A DNA stretch of 64,000 nt from positions 1,674,001-1,738,000 of the forward strand of contig NZ_CP125957.1 of the NCBI RefSeq assembly GCF_030064125.1. The letters are read 5' to 3'. Of this stretch, positions 1 through 8,625 are shown piece by piece. The translations under genes were made by a program, and so were the position numbers. The notes under the pieces were generated by a model. That model did no database searches, was not told where the DNA came from, and saw nothing but the letters and a program-made list of their open reading frames with translations. The first letter of the stretch is position 1, and each line of letters begins with the position of its first letter. Source of the stretch: Pseudomonas sp. G2-4 (GTDB taxonomy: Bacteria; Pseudomonadota; Gammaproteobacteria; Pseudomonadales; Pseudomonadaceae).

Positions 1-1713
1 CAGGCCGATGTCTTCGCCTTCGTGGGGGAAATACACGTTGTCGAAGGAATCGAATGAGTATTTAAGTTCGTAGAAACCCTCGTTGAAGTTCTCGCTGGGC
101 TGGTCGTGGTCGCCAATGCGCACGTCCGCCTTGCCCCAGGCTTGGCCGACACCGAAACGGATTTCACCACTGTTGCCGATCTGGCGGCCCACGTTCAGGC
201 CGAAGCCATAGCGCTCGACGCGATACTGGGCCACTGGATCGTTGTCCAGGATCGATTCCACGTTGCGCGATTCGAATTGCCCATAGGGGGCGATGAAGTA
301 GCGCGAGCCAACATCCAGCGGCTGGTAGAACTCGCTGTACAACTCTTGCTTGCCGCCGATTTGCGCCCGGGTCAGCCATTCGGCGCCCAGGCGATTGATG
401 CCGTTGACCCGATAACTGGCGCCGAGGTTGAAGGCGCTGTCGCCGCGCATGTCGTCCGAAAGGCTCAGCCCCAGCCGCAGGTAATCAGTGCCGGTGCGTT
501 TGCCCCGGGCGCTGATCACCAGTGTATGGTCCGCCCCCTTGTGCACCACACGGTATTGCACCTGTTCGAAGTAATCCAGGCCGTACAGCGTACCCATGTC
601 GGTCTGCAAGCGACCCAGGTCCAGCGGTTCACCGATTTGCTGGCGAACGTAGTAGCGAATCACGTCGTCGCCGACTTTCGAATCGTTATCTACCCGAATC
701 GCGGTGATGACCGGTGTGCGTTCGCTCGGGGTACGCGCCGCCGTGAGTGCGGGATCGGTCGGCTCCGCCGGACGCAGGCGCGCGAGGCGGACCTCGAGTA
801 TCCGGGTGGCGCGGTAGCCGGCGTCGATCATTTCCTGGGCTCGGCCGAAGTCAGTAGAGCCGAAGCTCGCCAGGGCCGGCTGGATCAGCACGTCGTCTTT
901 TTTCAGCGTCGCCAGTTGCTCTTCAGAGTTACGCCGGGTCATCAAGGTCGTCGACTGGTTCAACACGTCGAGTACCGTGACCAATTGCTTGCGGTTGCGC
1001 AGAGGTGTGCCGATGTCGACCACGATGGCCACGTCTACGCCCATCTGCCGGGCCACGTCCAACGGGATATTGTCGCTCATGCCGCCGTCCACCAACAGCC
1101 GGCCATCCAGTTCCACCGGAGCGAACACCGCTGGGATCGACATGCTGGCGCGAATCACCTTGGGCAGATGGCCTTTGCTGAACACCACTTTTTCGCCGCT
1201 GGCGATGTCGGTCGCGACCGCGCGGAAAGGGATTGGCAGTTTGTCGAAGTCCCGAGTGTCGCTGGCATGGGCCAACAGGCTTTCGAGCAGCAGGGCCAGG
1301 TTCTGTCCCTGAATGACCCCCAGTGGCAGGCCGAGGCTGCCGTCATCGCGAAAGCTCAGTTTCTGTTTCACCAGGAAATCCCGGTCATCCTGCTTGCGCC
1401 GGAAGGGCACGTCCTTGCGCGGCGGCGCATCGGACAGCGCTTGTTGCCAGTCAATGCCCAGGGCGAGTTTTTCCAGCTCGTCGATCTTGTAGCCCGAGGC
1501 ATACAACCCGCCGATCACCGCGCCCATGCTGGTGCCGGCAATCGCATCGATCTTGATGCCTTGCTCTTCCAAGGCCTTGAGCACGCCGATGTGGGCCAGG
1601 CCGCGTGCCGCGCCGCCGGACAACACCAGGCCGATTTTCGGGCGCGGCGCTTCGACGGCATGAGTGAACAGGGGCAATAGCAACAGAAGCAGGCAGGGCA
1701 GCAGGCGGCGCAT
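1..1713 (-). CDS. PlpD-like patatin phospholipase autotransporter, partial
   Basis: This reading frame starts at the ATG at 1713 on the minus strand and runs off the left edge, so only the first 571 residues are visible. A hydrophobic signal peptide (about residues 1-20) is followed by a patatin lipase domain with the glycine-rich oxyanion motif LSGGAARG near residue 31, the nucleophile motif GTSMG (Ser62) and the dyad aspartate in VDGG (Asp209). After about residue 320 comes a POTRA-like segment and then alternating, aromatic-rich strands typical of a 16-strand outer-membrane barrel. That order matches type Vd autotransporters such as P. aeruginosa PlpD, in which the barrel secretes the fused class A1 phospholipase. 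It diverges from the small Rdx gene at 1784. The barrel C-terminus lies outside the window. Confidence 0.93.
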   Translation of the reverse strand, partial: MRRLLPCLLLLLLPLFTHAVEAPRPKIGLVLSGGAARGLAHIGVLKALEEQGIKIDAIAGTSMGAVIGGLYASGYKIDELEKLALGIDWQQALSDAPPRKDVPFRRKQDDRDFLVKQKLSFRDDGSLGLPLGVIQGQNLALLLESLLAHASDTRDFDKLPIPFRAVATDIASGEKVVFSKGHLPKVIRASMSIPAVFAPVELDGRLLVDGGMSDNIPLDVARQMGVDVAIVVDIGTPLRNRKQLVTVLDVLNQSTTLMTRRNSEEQLATLKKDDVLIQPALASFGSTDFGRAQEMIDAGYRATRILEVRLARLRPAEPTDPALTAARTPSERTPVITAIRVDNDSKVGDDVIRYYVRQQIGEPLDLGRLQTDMGTLYGLDYFEQVQYRVVHKGADHTLVISARGKRTGTDYLRLGLSLSDDMRGDSAFNLGASYRVNGINRLGAEWLTRAQIGGKQELYSEFYQPLDVGSRYFIAPYGQFESRNVESILDNDPVAQYRVERYGFGLNVGRQIGNSGEIRFGVGQAWGKADVRIGDHDQPSENFNEGFYELKYSFDSFDNVYFPHEGEDIGL

Positions 1714-1783
1714 CGTCAATCTCGGGCGGGCGGTCAAAGGCGGGTATTATAGCGACGCCTTCGAACCCAGGAGTCCACCGGCA

Positions 1784-2071
1784 ATGAGCGAACACAAACC
1801 GGAAGTCGTCATCACCTATTGCACCCAATGCCAATGGCTGTTGCGTGCCGCCTGGCTGGCCCAGGAACTGCTCAGCACTTTCGGCGACGACTTGGGCAAA
1901 GTGTCTTTGGTGCCGGGCACCGGCGGGATATTCCACATCAGCTGCGACGGCACGCAGCTCTGGGAGCGCAAGGCTGACGGTGGCTTTCCGGAAGCCAAGA
2001 TCCTCAAGCAGCGGGTCCGCGATCAGATCGACCCGGCGCGGGATCTCGGCCACAACGACCGGGTTCAGTGA
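1784..2071 (+). CDS. Rdx/SelW-like CXXC protein
   Basis: A 95-residue protein with the thioredoxin-like redox motif CTQC near the N-terminus and a conserved GTGGIF segment, matching the SelT/SelW/SelH (Rdx) family in its cysteine-containing bacterial form. The ATG at 1784 is chosen because CAGGAG lies about 10 bases upstream. An in-frame extension to 1664 would run into the divergent patatin gene. Family members are thought to act in thiol redox chemistry, but their bacterial substrate is not known. The 3' end overlaps the convergent EamA gene by a few bases. Confidence 0.88.
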   Translation: MSEHKPEVVITYCTQCQWLLRAAWLAQELLSTFGDDLGKVSLVPGTGGIFHISCDGTQLWERKADGGFPEAKILKQRVRDQIDPARDLGHNDRVQ

Positions 2072-2958
2072 GACGTTGCTTCGGTGCCAACCCCGGGTTT
2101 CTTTGAGCCGCTGCCCAGTTGGCTCGACACGACGATGGCGGCGATGATCACCACGCCGCCAAGCAGCATGCGCAGGGTCGGATTTTCATCGAACAGCAGC
2201 CAGGCCATGGTGATGCCGTAGACCGGCTCCATGGCGAACACCACCGCTGCGGTGCGGGCCTTGATCACCGCCAGGCTGGCGACGAACAGGCTGTGGGCCA
2301 GGCCGGTGCAGAGCACGCCGAGCAGGGCGATCCACAGCCAGTCGAGCGGGCGCACGTCGCTCAGTTGCGGCGCGGCCATCGGCAACAGGCACAACCCGAC
2401 CACCAGGTTCTGGCACAGCGCGGATTGGACCGGCGGCACCCGAGCGGAACCGGCGCGGTTGGTCAATGACAGCAGGGAAAACAGCAATCCCGAGGCCACC
2501 GCCCACAGCAGACCGGTGGTGGCGCCACTGGCCATGTCGAAGTCCGGCGTAACCAGCACCAGGCCAACGCTCACCAACACCACCAGCAGAATCTCATTGG
2601 CGCGAATCCGCTCGCGAAAAATCAGCCCTTCGAGCAACACCGTGAAGGCCGGGAAACTGGCGAACCCCAATGTGGCGATGGCCACGCCGGCGATTTTCAC
2701 CGATATGAAGAAGCTCACCCAGTGCCCGGTCAACAACAGCCCGCCGAGCAGCAAGCGACGGGCGTCTTGGGCCTGGAGTTTCTGCCAGCGGGTGCGGCTG
2801 GCGAAACGGGCAAAAACCGCCAGGGCCAGCACCGCGAATACGGCGCGCCCGAAGACGATGACTGTCGGTGAAGCGGCGGCGAGTTTGCCGAACACACCGG
2901 TCAGGCCAAACATGAGTGCGCCAATGTGCAGGGCGCCGAGGGCGGTACGGGGCGTCAT
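2065..2958 (-). CDS. EamA/DMT-family transporter
   Basis: A 297-residue integral membrane protein with about ten hydrophobic segments arranged as two EamA repeats, which is the standard length and layout of drug/metabolite transporter superfamily exporters such as RhaT/YdcZ-type carriers. The second half contains the usual conserved proline- and glycine-rich helix (AMEPVYGITMAWLL). The substrate cannot be told from sequence. It lies downstream of an AraC-type regulator on the same strand (93-base gap), so the regulator may control it. The stop codon overlaps the end of the convergent Rdx gene. Confidence 0.9.
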   Translation of the reverse strand: MTPRTALGALHIGALMFGLTGVFGKLAAASPTVIVFGRAVFAVLALAVFARFASRTRWQKLQAQDARRLLLGGLLLTGHWVSFFISVKIAGVAIATLGFASFPAFTVLLEGLIFRERIRANEILLVVLVSVGLVLVTPDFDMASGATTGLLWAVASGLLFSLLSLTNRAGSARVPPVQSALCQNLVVGLCLLPMAAPQLSDVRPLDWLWIALLGVLCTGLAHSLFVASLAVIKARTAAVVFAMEPVYGITMAWLLFDENPTLRMLLGGVVIIAAIVVSSQLGSGSKKPGVGTEATSH

Positions 2959-3051
2959 TGCGGTCCTTGTTCAAACGGTTGCGGATGAGGGTATTGAACC
3001 CGTAACCGGCCGTTTTTGTCTGTCGCGATCCTAGCGATTTTTAGCGCGAAG

Positions 3052-3801
3052 CTAGCGTTGGCGCCGCAGTTTGCCCGGCGTGGCGCCGAATTCGCGCAGC
3101 ATTGCGGCGGCGAAGGCGCTCTGGGAGCTGTAGCCGACCCGATGGCCGATCTCACCGATGGGCAGGTCCGAACCGCGCAGTAATTCGACGGCTTTGTGCA
3201 AACGGCGGCTGCGGATGTAATCCATCGGGGTTTGCCCGCATTCGGCGACAAAACGCGCGTGCAGACGGGCACTGGAGAGACCGGCGACCTGCGCCAGGTC
3301 CGCCACTTGCAGTGGATAGGCGGCGTATTGGTCGATATGGGCATTGAGTGCGGCGTAGGGCAGGCGCCGACCGCCGAGCGTCTCGTGGCGAGTGCCATTG
3401 AGGCTGGCCAGGAGCAACACCGCGCCTTGTTGGGCAATCAGGGGGTCTTCCACAGGGCTGCCCGCCAGCCAACTGACCAACTGGCTTTGTCCCGCATCCA
3501 GGGGCAGGCGAGCGCTGTCATCGAGCAAGCGGCGGCTGGCGTCGGCATGATCTCCCATGGATTGGCCGAGCCATTCATCGCTCGGCACATCCAGCACCAG
3601 GCAACGACTGCCATGGGGGCTGCCGCAAGCGTGATGGGCGCCGGCCGGCACCACCACGAAACTCTGTTGCACCACCTGGCTGCCGTACCCTTCGACCTCG
3701 AAATCCAGCGCGCCGGACAGCCCGAACACCAATTGGGCATGGTCGTGGCTGTGGACAATCAAGTCGTGGCTGTATTGGCGTAGCGTGAGGATCGGTCTCA
3801 T
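3052..3801 (-). CDS. AraC-family transcriptional regulator
   Basis: A 249-residue protein with an N-terminal cupin-like sensor (HSHDHAQLVFG, residues about 17-27, is the typical metal or ligand-binding beta-barrel edge) and a C-terminal double helix-turn-helix of the AraC/XylS class (region around GEIGHRVGYSSQSAFAAAM). Cupin-type AraC regulators next to EamA or MFS exporters often control that exporter, and the gene here is immediately upstream of the EamA transporter in the same direction. That target is inference. It is divergent from the LpxH-like gene, sharing a 134-base promoter region. Confidence 0.9.
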   Translation of the reverse strand: MRPILTLRQYSHDLIVHSHDHAQLVFGLSGALDFEVEGYGSQVVQQSFVVVPAGAHHACGSPHGSRCLVLDVPSDEWLGQSMGDHADASRRLLDDSARLPLDAGQSQLVSWLAGSPVEDPLIAQQGAVLLLASLNGTRHETLGGRRLPYAALNAHIDQYAAYPLQVADLAQVAGLSSARLHARFVAECGQTPMDYIRSRRLHKAVELLRGSDLPIGEIGHRVGYSSQSAFAAAMLREFGATPGKLRRQR

Positions 3802-3935
3802 CGCGGTCTCCCGTGGCAGGCGGTCAGTCTACACCGAGGGCGCGGCGCCTCGCGCTGTCATGTAACCGACTTGTGTTTGTCATGGGGCATTAACCGCTGG
3901 CGTGCACAGTGGCACAAACGATCAGAGGGTTGCCC

Positions 3936-4754
3936 ATGACCAGCGCCGAGCTCGCCAGACCCAGCCGCAAACAGCGTGTTCGCACCCTATGGATTTCCGA
4001 CGTGCACTTGGGCACCCGGGATTGCCAGGCCGAGCACTTGTCGCAGTTCCTCAAGGGCTATCACGCCGACAAGATCTACCTGGTCGGTGACATCATCGAC
4101 GGCTGGAAACTGCGCGGTGGCATGTACTGGCCCCAGGCTCATACCAACGTCATTCGCCGCCTGCTGACCATGAGCAAGCGCGGCACCGAGGTCATCTACG
4201 TCACCGGCAACCATGATGAGTTCCTGCGGCGTTATTCGAAGCTGATCCTGGGCAATATCCAGTTGGTGGACGAAGCCGTGCACGTCACCGCCGACGGTCG
4301 GCACCTGCTGGTGATCCATGGCGATCAATTCGACGTCATCACGCGTTACCACCGTTGGCTGGCGTTCCTTGGCGATTCGGCCTACGAATTCACCCTCACG
4401 CTGAACCGCTGGCTCAACCATTGGCGGGCCCGTTATGGCTACGGTTACTGGTCGTTATCGGCGTATCTCAAGCACAAGGTCAAGACGGCCGTCAGCTTCA
4501 TCAGCGATTTCGAAGAAGCCATCGCCCATGAGTGTGTGAAGCGCGAACTGCACGGCGTGGTGTGTGGGCATATTCACCATGCCGAGATTCGGATGGTGGG
4601 TGAGGTGGAGTACCTCAATTGTGGCGACTGGGTGGAGTCGTGCACGGCGCTGATCGAGCATTGGGATGGGTCGATCGAGTTGTATCGATTGGCGGAGGCT
4701 CAGGCGCGGGAGGCGCTGCTCAAGGCCGAGTTGAAAGTTGCCGAGCCGGTGTAG
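3936..4754 (+). CDS. LpxH-like metallophosphoesterase
   Basis: A 272-residue calcineurin-like phosphoesterase. The metal-binding blocks are clear: SDVHLG (Asp22, His24), GDIIDGW (Asp52), TGNHDE (Asn92, His93), IHGDQFD and GHIHHAE near the C-terminus. The layout resembles UDP-2,3-diacylglucosamine pyrophosphatase (LpxH), but the protein is longer and belongs to the second LpxH-like family seen in Pseudomonas, so it need not be the lipid A enzyme. The ATG at 3936 is preferred because a GAGGG ribosome site lies 5 bases upstream. A GTG at 3909 is an alternative start. Confidence 0.85.
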   Translation: MTSAELARPSRKQRVRTLWISDVHLGTRDCQAEHLSQFLKGYHADKIYLVGDIIDGWKLRGGMYWPQAHTNVIRRLLTMSKRGTEVIYVTGNHDEFLRRYSKLILGNIQLVDEAVHVTADGRHLLVIHGDQFDVITRYHRWLAFLGDSAYEFTLTLNRWLNHWRARYGYGYWSLSAYLKHKVKTAVSFISDFEEAIAHECVKRELHGVVCGHIHHAEIRMVGEVEYLNCGDWVESCTALIEHWDGSIELYRLAEAQAREALLKAELKVAEPV

Positions 4755-4792
4755 GCCGGCCTGACAGCCTCTCAAGCAAACATACAATCCCT

Positions 4793-4900
4793 GTGGCGAG
4801 GGAGCTTGCTCCCGCTGGGTGGCGAAGCCCCTTCAGGAAGTCGGAGCCCCAGAAAAACAGGGCCGCTTCGCGCCCCAGCGGGAGCAAGCTCCCTCGCCAC
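4793..4900. repeat. REPIN (GTGGCGAGGGAGCTTGC type)
   Basis: Two inverted copies of a 27-base element, GTGGCGAGGG... at 4793-4819 and its reverse complement at 4874-4900, flank a variable spacer. This is the paired-REP (REPIN) organisation of fluorescent pseudomonads. It lies between two convergent genes and could also act as a bidirectional terminator. Confidence 0.9.
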
Positions 4901-4917
4901 ATAGGTTTCTGTGTCTG

Positions 4918-5508
4918 TCAGAGCGGCGACTGTTCCGCCATCGCTGCCTTGTAGATCGACTGCTTCGGCGCGGCAAATACCCTTTCCAGCATCGGCTCGA
5001 AGAAACTCAACGGCAGGGTGTCGTACCCGGCATCGAACGCGGCTGCGTCGTACTTCGCACAAAAATCAATGGTCGCCTGGTACTGCGGATGCCCGCTGAA
5101 TTGCTCCCGCAGGTGCCGGTCCATGCCCAAGTGATGAAAGAAGTAATAACCCTGGAAGATCCCGTGTTTCTCCACCATCCACAGGTTGTCGGCGCTGACG
5201 AAGGGCTTGAGGATGGCCGCCGCGATGTCCGGGTGGTTGTAGGAACCCAGGGTGTCGCCGATGTCGTGGAGCAGGGCGCAGATCACGTATTCCTCGTCCC
5301 GCCCGTCACGGTAGGCACGGGTGGCGGTTTGCAGGGAGTGGGTCAGGCGATCCACCGGGAAGCCGCCGAAGTCTCCGTCCAGCAACTTCAGGTGGGCCAG
5401 GATCCGGCCCGGCAATTGCCGTGCGTAGGCACTGAAGTCGGCCGCGATGATCGCCCAATCCTGCTGAGTGCCGTCCTGCATGTGGGTAAAGCGTGCGCGT
5501 GAGCTCAT
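4918..5508 (-). CDS. HD-domain protein, possible non-heme iron oxygenase or phosphohydrolase
   Basis: A 196-residue protein with an HD-domain signature: His57, then His81-Asp82 in LLHDIGD, further histidines at 92, 115 and 125-126, and Asp154. The metal-ligand pattern is compatible with HD phosphohydrolases and also with the mixed-valence di-iron HD oxygenases (PhnZ/MIOX type). The longer-than-minimal spacing between the HD pair and the later histidines, and the resemblance to proteins labelled phosphonate-associated HDIG, make the oxygenase possibility worth noting. The gene is followed by a REPIN and preceded on the same strand by an Mpo1-like membrane protein, 25 bases away, so the two are probably co-transcribed. 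Function is inferred only at fold level. Confidence 0.8.
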   Translation of the reverse strand: MSSRARFTHMQDGTQQDWAIIAADFSAYARQLPGRILAHLKLLDGDFGGFPVDRLTHSLQTATRAYRDGRDEEYVICALLHDIGDTLGSYNHPDIAAAILKPFVSADNLWMVEKHGIFQGYYFFHHLGMDRHLREQFSGHPQYQATIDFCAKYDAAAFDAGYDTLPLSFFEPMLERVFAAPKQSIYKAAMAEQSPL

Positions 5509-5533
5509 CGATCGTCCTTTGATGGCTGGGCTG

Positions 5534-5845
5534 CTAGAACGCGACCTTGCCCAGCAGCATGTCGCGGTACATGGCGAAGTCGCCGAGCAAACTGTAGAAC
5601 GGATACTGGAAAGTGGCGGGGCGGTTCTTTTCGAAGAAAAAGTGCCCGACCCAGGCGAAGCCGTAGCCCGCGACAGGCAGGGCGAGCAACCACCACCCGC
5701 TACCCGCGATGAGCGCCAGGATTAAAATCAGAATGAGCAGGGAAGTGCCGACAAAGTGCAGCCGTCGGCAGGTGCTGTTGCTGTGTTCGCTGAGGTAATA
5801 CGGGTAGAACTCAGCGAATGTGTTGAAACGTCGGGTGTTTTCCAA
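5534..5845 (-). CDS. Mpo1-like (DUF962/YGL010w) membrane protein
   Basis: The likely product is 103 residues from a TTG codon at 5845. No ATG lies near the domain boundary, an AAAGAG sequence sits just upstream of the TTG, and an ATG at 5968 would extend into the region divergent from the next gene. The conserved family blocks are visible: YYLSEHSNSTCRRLHFVGT at the start, two hydrophobic helices, then WVGHFFFEKNRPATF. Yeast Mpo1 of this family is an Fe(II)-dependent dioxygenase in alpha-oxidation of 2-hydroxy fatty acids, using conserved histidines equivalent to those seen here. Whether this bacterial member does the same is unproven. The partner gene downstream is the HD-domain protein. Confidence 0.8.
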   Translation of the reverse strand: MENTRRFNTFAEFYPYYLSEHSNSTCRRLHFVGTSLLILILILALIAGSGWWLLALPVAGYGFAWVGHFFFEKNRPATFQYPFYSLLGDFAMYRDMLLGKVAF

Positions 5846-5983
5846 GACAGCAGGCTCTTTGGTTATTGTTCTTTGTTTCAGTCTAGAGCGATCATATGTA
5901 ACGGCCAGTGACAATAAGCGCCACTTTAGTATCCTTCGCAAATCCAGCCGCACCCTGCGGCTCGTCATGCAAGTAAAAACGCC

Positions 5984-7006
5984 ATGAAGGAACGAACGAC
6001 TTCTTCAAGCTGGGCGATGGGGATTGTCAAGGCGCTGGAAATGGACGGCTTGGATTGTCGGGCGCTGTTCAAGCAGCTGGGGCTGGACTTTGATGCGCTG
6101 GACGATCCGGATGCGCGCTTTCCCCAGGATTCGATGACGCGGCTCTGGCAACGGGCGGTGGAGCTGTCGGGCAACCCGGCCATCGCCCTGAACATGGGTA
6201 AAGTGGTACGCCCGGCATCCTTTCATGTGGTCGGTTACGCCTTGATGTCCAGCCGCACCTTGCTGGAGGGTTTCCAACGGCTGGTGCGTTATCAGCGGAT
6301 CATTGCTGAAAGTGCCGAATTGAGTTTTCGCCGGCTGGAAGAGGGCTACGGGCTGATTCTGACGGTGCATGGCGACCATCTCCCCCCCACCCGCCAAAGT
6401 GCCGAAGCTTCCCTGGCTTGTGCACTGGCGATGTGTAACTGGCTGACCGGACGCACCCTGCATCCGGTGAAGGTGTTGTTCCAGGGCGCCGAACCGGTGG
6501 ACCTGGCCCCTTATCAACAAGCCTTCCCGGCGCCGCTGGTGTTCGGCGCCGCCTATGACGCACTGATTTTCGAACGGACCGACATGGAAGCGCCGCTGCC
6601 CACGGCCAACGAGGCCATGGCGCAACTCCACGACCGGTTTGCCGGTGAGTACCTGGCGCGTTTTTCGGGAAGCCGTGTGACCCACAAGGCGCGGCAGGTG
6701 CTGTGCCGGCTACTGCCCCAGGGCGAGCCCAAGCGTGACGTGGTGGCGCAGACCTTACACTTGTCCCAGCGCACCTTGCAGCGGCGCTTGCAGGAAGAAG
6801 GCACCAGTTTCCAGAGCCTGCTCGACGACACCCGCCGCGAACTGGCCGAGCAATACCTGGCGCAACCGGCCATGACCCTACTGGAAATCGCCTATCTGTT
6901 GGGGTTTGCCGATCCGAGCAATTTTTTCCGTGCCTTTCGCCGCTGGTTCGCCATCACGCCCGGCGAATACCGGGCGCGCGCAGAGCGCGGTCAAACCGGT
7001 CAGTGA
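5984..7006 (+). CDS. AraC-family regulator, OruR-like
   Basis: A 340-residue regulator with an N-terminal Arabinose_bd-type sensing domain (residues about 20-205) and a C-terminal AraC helix-turn-helix (about 235-330, including LSQRTLQRRLQEEGTSF and FADPSNFFRAFRRW). This domain order matches the OruR/ArgR-like subgroup. The N-terminal sequence KERTTSSSWAMGIVKALE resembles what I recall of P. aeruginosa OruR, regulator of ornithine use, but no ornithine genes are adjacent, so the specific role is tentative. It is divergent from the Mpo1-like gene and its stop overlaps the end of the convergent trkH by a few bases. Confidence 0.85.
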   Translation: MKERTTSSSWAMGIVKALEMDGLDCRALFKQLGLDFDALDDPDARFPQDSMTRLWQRAVELSGNPAIALNMGKVVRPASFHVVGYALMSSRTLLEGFQRLVRYQRIIAESAELSFRRLEEGYGLILTVHGDHLPPTRQSAEASLACALAMCNWLTGRTLHPVKVLFQGAEPVDLAPYQQAFPAPLVFGAAYDALIFERTDMEAPLPTANEAMAQLHDRFAGEYLARFSGSRVTHKARQVLCRLLPQGEPKRDVVAQTLHLSQRTLQRRLQEEGTSFQSLLDDTRRELAEQYLAQPAMTLLEIAYLLGFADPSNFFRAFRRWFAITPGEYRARAERGQTGQ

Positions 7007-8454
7007 CGCCAGAACGCCGGGATACACAACACGAACACCGTGATGATCTCCAACCGGCCCAGCAGCATGCCACCCGACAGAATCCACTTGGCCGCATCCG
7101 GCAACGGTGCGAAGTTGCCGGCCGGGCCAATGGTTTCCCCCAGCCCGGGGCCGACACCGGACACGGTACTGGCCGCGCCGGTCAGTGCCGTCATCCATTC
7201 CACGCCCAGCAGCGACAGCAGCAGGGCGATCACGCAGATGGTGATGGCGAAGAAAAACGAGAAGGTGAGGATCGAACGGACGATTTCTTCATCGAGACGG
7301 TGACCGTTGTATTTCTGCTTGATCACCGCACGAGGGTGGATCAGTTGATTAAGGTTGGCCCGAAGCAGGATATAGGCCACTTGGAAGCGGAAGATCTTGA
7401 TCCCGCCGGCCGTCGAGCCCGAACAGCCGCCGACGAAGCCCAGGTAAAAGAACAGCATCAGTGAGAAATTGCCCCACAGGCTGTAGTCCCCCAAGGCAAA
7501 GCCGGTGGTGGTGACGATCGATGTCACGTTCAGTGCGACATGCCGCAGCGCATCCAGCCAATGCAGGTCGGTGGTCAACCAATACCAGGTCCCGAGCACC
7601 AGCCAGGTCACCAGTAGCACCGCTATCAGCCCTTGAACCTGCTGATCCTTGATCAGTGCCCGGCGATTGCCCCGCAACGTCGAGACGTACAGAGCGAATG
7701 GCAGGCTGCCGAGAATCATGATGACAATGATGACCCAATGCACGGCCGGTTCAGCCCACTTGGCCAAGGACTGGTCCGATGTGGAGAAACCACCCGTGGA
7801 GATCGCCGACATCGAATGGTTGATGGCGTCGAACAGGCTCATCCCGGCCCACCAGAGCGCCAGCGTACCGAGAATCGTGATGCCCACGTAGGACGCCACG
7901 ATCAGCCGCGCCACCATGTGGGAGCGCGGCATGACTTTTTCCGAGCGGTCGGACGATTCGGTCTGGAACAGCCGCATGCCACCGATGCGCAACAGCGGCA
8001 GGATCGCCACGGCCATGGCGATGAAGCCGATACCGCCGAGCCAGTGCAGCAGCGAGCGCCACATCAGGATGCCGGGGGACATCTTGTCCAGGCCGCTCAG
8101 GACGGTGGCGCCGGTGGCGGTGATCCCCGACATGCTTTCGAAGAACGAATCGGTATAGCTGATGTGCTGGGTCAGCAGGAAAGGCAGTGCGGCAAAGATA
8201 CACACCACCAGCCAGCTGCTGACGGTCAGCAGGTACATGTCGCGCGGGCGCAGGTGCACATGTTCCGGGCGCCCGGGAAGAACGAGGGCCAGGCCGGCGA
8301 CGAAGGTGATCATGCTCGACCAGAGGAACGACGGTAGATCGCCGGTACGCTCGAAGATCAACAAGGTGACCATGGGCACGACCATGAAGATCGCCAGGGT
8401 GATCAGGAAGATGCCGATAATGAAACCAATGATCCGCAGGGTCGGCAACGCCAT
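7000..8454 (-). CDS. TrkH-family potassium uptake channel subunit
   Basis: A 484-residue membrane protein of the TrkH/KtrB superfamily, which conducts K+ through four pseudo-symmetric membrane-pore-membrane repeats with TrkA as the cytosolic regulator. The four pore-loop glycine motifs can be read in order: SGITATGATVLSG, STGGFSTSD, TTTGFALGD and VSGVGPGLG. The ATG at 8454 gives the standard family length. An upstream in-frame ATG at 8502 would add 16 residues without a better ribosome site. No trkA is adjacent, which is normal in Pseudomonas. It could be named trkH or trkI, and the sequence does not decide between them. Confidence 0.92.
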   Translation of the reverse strand: MALPTLRIIGFIIGIFLITLAIFMVVPMVTLLIFERTGDLPSFLWSSMITFVAGLALVLPGRPEHVHLRPRDMYLLTVSSWLVVCIFAALPFLLTQHISYTDSFFESMSGITATGATVLSGLDKMSPGILMWRSLLHWLGGIGFIAMAVAILPLLRIGGMRLFQTESSDRSEKVMPRSHMVARLIVASYVGITILGTLALWWAGMSLFDAINHSMSAISTGGFSTSDQSLAKWAEPAVHWVIIVIMILGSLPFALYVSTLRGNRRALIKDQQVQGLIAVLLVTWLVLGTWYWLTTDLHWLDALRHVALNVTSIVTTTGFALGDYSLWGNFSLMLFFYLGFVGGCSGSTAGGIKIFRFQVAYILLRANLNQLIHPRAVIKQKYNGHRLDEEIVRSILTFSFFFAITICVIALLLSLLGVEWMTALTGAASTVSGVGPGLGETIGPAGNFAPLPDAAKWILSGGMLLGRLEIITVFVLCIPAFWRH

Positions 8455-8625
8455 GAAGTCCGCTCGGGCTGAAAGGGAAGGGCGCCATTCTACCTGCGGC
8501 AAGCCTCATGTAAACCGGCACCCGGCGACGCTTGGGGCAAGTGCACCTCTGGTAGCGGAATTTGAACTAACGAACTCGCCGTACAAGCCACTAGAATAGC
8601 CTGACATTTTTTCAGGAGGTGGCCG

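Noticed and set aside
106..1680. Long open frame on the + strand opposite the patatin gene
   Set aside because: The minus-strand frame has a signal peptide and complete lipase motifs; the + strand frame shows no family features and is a product of GC-rich codon bias.
4793..4900. Inverted repeats read as CRISPR or IS ends
   Set aside because: There are only two arms with a non-repeating spacer and no cas or transposase genes; they match REPIN organisation.
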